A stretch of DNA of 64,000 nt from Dyadobacter jiangsuensis (lineage in GTDB: Bacteria > Bacteroidota > Bacteroidia > Cytophagales > Spirosomataceae): contig NZ_PYAS01000015.1 of the NCBI RefSeq assembly GCF_003014695.1, positions 186,001 through 250,000 on the forward strand, in the 5' to 3' direction. Positions within the stretch are counted from its first letter, which is position 1; every line of letters starts with the position of its first letter. Below, piece by piece: positions 61,841 through 64,000 of this stretch. The position numbers and the translations under genes were made by a program. The notes beneath the pieces are model-generated. The model was not told the origin of the DNA. It saw nothing but the letters and a program-made list of their open reading frames with translations, and did not search any database.

Positions 61841-63436
61841 ATGACGACCATTCAAGGTAAAAACTTCATAGGATATACGCTATCGTCCGAGGGCGAAAAG
61901 CAATTTAAAGCTTACGCACCAGCAAGTGACAGCTACCTTCCCGAGTCCTTCCAGTGTGCAACCACTGAGGAGGTGAATAAAACTATGGCTCTGGCCGCAA
62001 AAGCATTCGATAGCTACTCGCAAGTACCGGCAGCAGAGCGAGCGGCCTTTCTGATCGCCATTACCGAGGAACTACTTGCATTGGGCGACCAGCTGCTCGA
62101 AAGAGCGAGCCAGGAAACAGGATTACCTATCGCCCGGTTGCAAGGCGAACGCGCCCGTACAATCAACCAGCTCACCCAGTTCGCGCAACTCCTTCGGGAA
62201 GGCTCCTGGGTGGAAGCCTCCATTGATACCGCCCTACCCGACCGCTCACCGGTTCCCAAGCCCGATATCCGCAAAATGCTGGTCCCGATCGGGCCGGTGA
62301 TCGTGTTTGGTTCGAGCAACTTTCCATTTGCCTATTCTGTGGCTGGTGTGGACTCCGGGCCTGCATTGGCAGCGGGCAACCCGGTGATCGTCAAAGCCCA
62401 TCCCGCTCACCCGGGCGTGAGCGACCTCACCGCGCAGGCGATCGTACGTGCGGCGGAACGGACGGGCATGCCCGATGGAACATTCTCGATGCTGTATGAC
62501 GATGGATTTGAAGTAGGGACTGCGTTGGTAAAGCATCCGGCCAGCAAGGCTGTCGGGTTTACGGGCTCGTACCGGGGCGGGATGGCACTGTACCGGCTTG
62601 CGCAAGAGCGTGAAGAGCCGATTCCGGTATTTGCGGAAATGGGCAGCGTAAACCCGATTGTGGTTTTGCCCCAATATTTGAAAAACAACGCGGAGCAACT
62701 CGGCAAAACGCTGGCTAGCTCGGTAAGTCTCGGTGCAGGGCAGTTTTGTACGAATCCGGGATTGGTGTTTATGACAAAATCAGAAGGACTGGAAGTATTC
62801 CAAAATGCATATAAGACTGAAATTCTGAACACTCCTTCCGCCACAATGCTGACAGCGGGTATTTGTAAAACCTATTACAAACTACGCGGAGAAGCATTGG
62901 AGCAGCCGGAAGTTTCCGCACTGGCTATTTCCGATCTGCATTCAGAAGGTCAAAATCAGGCAGCAGCTTCCATTGCGTTGGTTTCAGGTAAAACTTTCAT
63001 TGCTAATCCGAAATTACATGAAGAAGTTTTCGGGCCGTTCTCATTGCTGATTGTTTGTGAGGATACGGATGAATTGTACGAAGCCCTGGCGCATTTAAAA
63101 GGACAACTCACAGCCACATTGATCGCCGAAGAAGCGGAGGTCGCGCATTATCCGAAAATCGTACGCCAATTAGCCAAAATTTCCGGCCGCTTTATCATGA
63201 ACGGCGTGCCTACCGGCGTGGAAGTTTGCCCCTCTATCCACCACGGCGGTCCATTCCCGGCGACAGCGGATTCCAAGTTTACCTCGGTAGGAAGGCATTC
63301 GATCCTGCGGTTTGTCCGACCGCAATCGTTTCAGAACTGGCCAGACGCACTTTTACCCGATGAACTGAAAAACAGTAACCCGCTGGGTATTTTCAGGCTC
63401 GTCGACAACGTCCAGACCAAAGACGCGGTCAGTTAA
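61841..63436 (+). CDS. NADP-dependent aldehyde dehydrogenase (2-ketoglutarate-semialdehyde dehydrogenase type)
   Basis: This is a 531-residue dehydrogenase of the KGSADH branch. The catalytic Cys303 (GQFCTNPG) and Glu266 (FAEMGSVNP) are present, as is the NADP loop FTGSYRGGMALY. The FCTNPG wording and the length separate it from the general aldehyde dehydrogenases. This branch oxidises 2-oxoglutarate semialdehyde in sugar-acid or hydroxyproline breakdown; no such neighbour is seen, so the pathway is unknown. I chose ATG 61841 (MTTIQGKNFIGY); an ATT/TTG frame upstream adds thirteen unlikely residues. Confidence 0.92.
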   Translation: MTTIQGKNFIGYTLSSEGEKQFKAYAPASDSYLPESFQCATTEEVNKTMALAAKAFDSYSQVPAAERAAFLIAITEELLALGDQLLERASQETGLPIARLQGERARTINQLTQFAQLLREGSWVEASIDTALPDRSPVPKPDIRKMLVPIGPVIVFGSSNFPFAYSVAGVDSGPALAAGNPVIVKAHPAHPGVSDLTAQAIVRAAERTGMPDGTFSMLYDDGFEVGTALVKHPASKAVGFTGSYRGGMALYRLAQEREEPIPVFAEMGSVNPIVVLPQYLKNNAEQLGKTLASSVSLGAGQFCTNPGLVFMTKSEGLEVFQNAYKTEILNTPSATMLTAGICKTYYKLRGEALEQPEVSALAISDLHSEGQNQAAASIALVSGKTFIANPKLHEEVFGPFSLLIVCEDTDELYEALAHLKGQLTATLIAEEAEVAHYPKIVRQLAKISGRFIMNGVPTGVEVCPSIHHGGPFPATADSKFTSVGRHSILRFVRPQSFQNWPDALLPDELKNSNPLGIFRLVDNVQTKDAVS

Positions 63437-64000
63437 ACAACGATTCGGGATAGCCGACTTCCACGAGAAATAAACCTTCTGCCGGGGCCTGCGCTCCGGC
63501 ATTTTTTCTGTTACGGGAAAGGATTATTTGCTCAAAATCGGCCACCGTGATCTTTTGGCGCCCGACTTCCAGCATTGTTCCTACCAATGCGCGCACCATA
63601 CCTCTAAGAAAGCGGTTTGCTTTGACATGGAATACCAGCATTTCATCAGATTCTACCCAGTGAGATTCGGTGATCGTACAGCGAAAGTTGTTGACATTCG
63701 TGTGGATCTTGCTGAAACTTTCAAAATCATTGTGCGCAAGCAGCAATGCGGCTGCGTCGTTCATGCGGGCCACGTCCAGGTTCCGCCGCATTTGCGTCGC
63801 CAAATCGGTTAAAAATGGGTTTTTCTGATAGGTAATACGGTATTCGTACTTGCGGTGCGTTGCCGCAAACCTTGAATGTACGTCCTCGTTCACCGGGATT
63901 ATGCGCTGGATCGCCACATCCCGGGGAATCAGTGCGTTGAGTTTGTAAACCAGCAGATCGGCATCCTTAACAGCCTCCGGTAAATCAAAATGAGCAAATT
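63429..64000 (-). CDS. truA: TruA, tRNA pseudouridine synthase A, 5' end beyond the window
   Basis: TruA makes pseudouridine at positions 38-40 of tRNA anticodon arms. The frame is open to the last base of the window, so the visible 190 residues are the C-terminal part. Family landmarks are AHFDLPEA, LNALIPRDVAIQRI, the HRKYEYRITY strand, SFSKIHTNVNNFRCTI and FHVKANRFLRGMVRALVGTML. The catalytic Asp and the start lie beyond base 64000. An internal GTG at 63917 is not the start. Its stop overlaps the end of the aldehyde dehydrogenase gene by 8 bases on the opposite strand. Confidence 0.93.
   Translation of the reverse strand, partial: FAHFDLPEAVKDADLLVYKLNALIPRDVAIQRIIPVNEDVHSRFAATHRKYEYRITYQKNPFLTDLATQMRRNLDVARMNDAAALLLAHNDFESFSKIHTNVNNFRCTITESHWVESDEMLVFHVKANRFLRGMVRALVGTMLEVGRQKITVADFEQIILSRNRKNAGAQAPAEGLFLVEVGYPESLFN

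Overview
The window reads as a chromosomal segment of a Bacteroidota bacterium of the order Cytophagales; a Dyadobacter-like member of the Spirosomataceae is my best guess. The reasons are a SusC/SusD pair, a protein with a type IX secretion (T9SS) sorting domain, BshA of bacillithiol synthesis, a GGGP-synthase-like UbiA protein, a DUF4834 protein, and several promoters of the Bacteroidota form TTTG-N18-TAnnTTTG. The genus is inferred from overall gene content only. No tRNA, rRNA, CRISPR array, phage or insertion sequence was seen.

Layout. 1-8.3 kb: the end of a SusC transporter gene, its SusD partner and a terminator, then an exported amidohydrolase, an exported RraA-like aldolase and a bile-acid-symporter-family permease, perhaps one uptake and degradation module. 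8.3-15.7 kb: an acetyltransferase, then a TPP-riboswitch-controlled thiamin operon (thiS, thiC, a tenI-thiE fusion, thiG, thiH, thiF-rhodanese) followed closely by an AraC regulator. 16.6-19.8 kb: a nitrilase-family hydrolase, a DUF4143 ATPase preceded by three 32-bp tandem repeats, and a TSUP permease. 19.8-23.4 kb: nuoA is separated from nuoBC by a degraded vapBC toxin-antitoxin locus, an XRE regulator and an outer-membrane protein gene.

23.5-34.6 kb: a thioredoxin-fold exported protein without CxxC, a POTRA/beta-barrel outer-membrane protein, a carB lacking the C-terminal allosteric domain, and a 1413-residue T9SS protein made of seven repeats. 34.6-47.2 kb: DUF4834, bshA, a UbiA-family prenyltransferase, a secreted protein, purN, an EamA-type permease, a J-domain-like protein, a porin-like protein, membrane proteins, a DEAD-box helicase and an ABC exporter, ending at a 5 x 14 bp tandem repeat and two back-to-back terminators.

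47.3-64 kb: hemA, an orphan histidine kinase, a lipoprotein divergent from a LuxE-like enzyme, a gluconate-dehydrogenase-type subunit 3 with its GMC flavoprotein, a DUF5009 membrane protein, a VOC protein, a ferritin-like helical protein, a PPIase-OmpA lipoprotein, a SurA-like chaperone, a MoxR ATPase, a ketoglutarate-semialdehyde-type dehydrogenase, and the 3' part of truA, which runs off the window. Nothing here is plainly a wholly new system. The strongest leads are the repeat-spliced TenI-ThiE fusion, the decayed vapC inside a split nuo locus, the exported amidohydrolase/RraA pair and the PPIase-OmpA lipoprotein.
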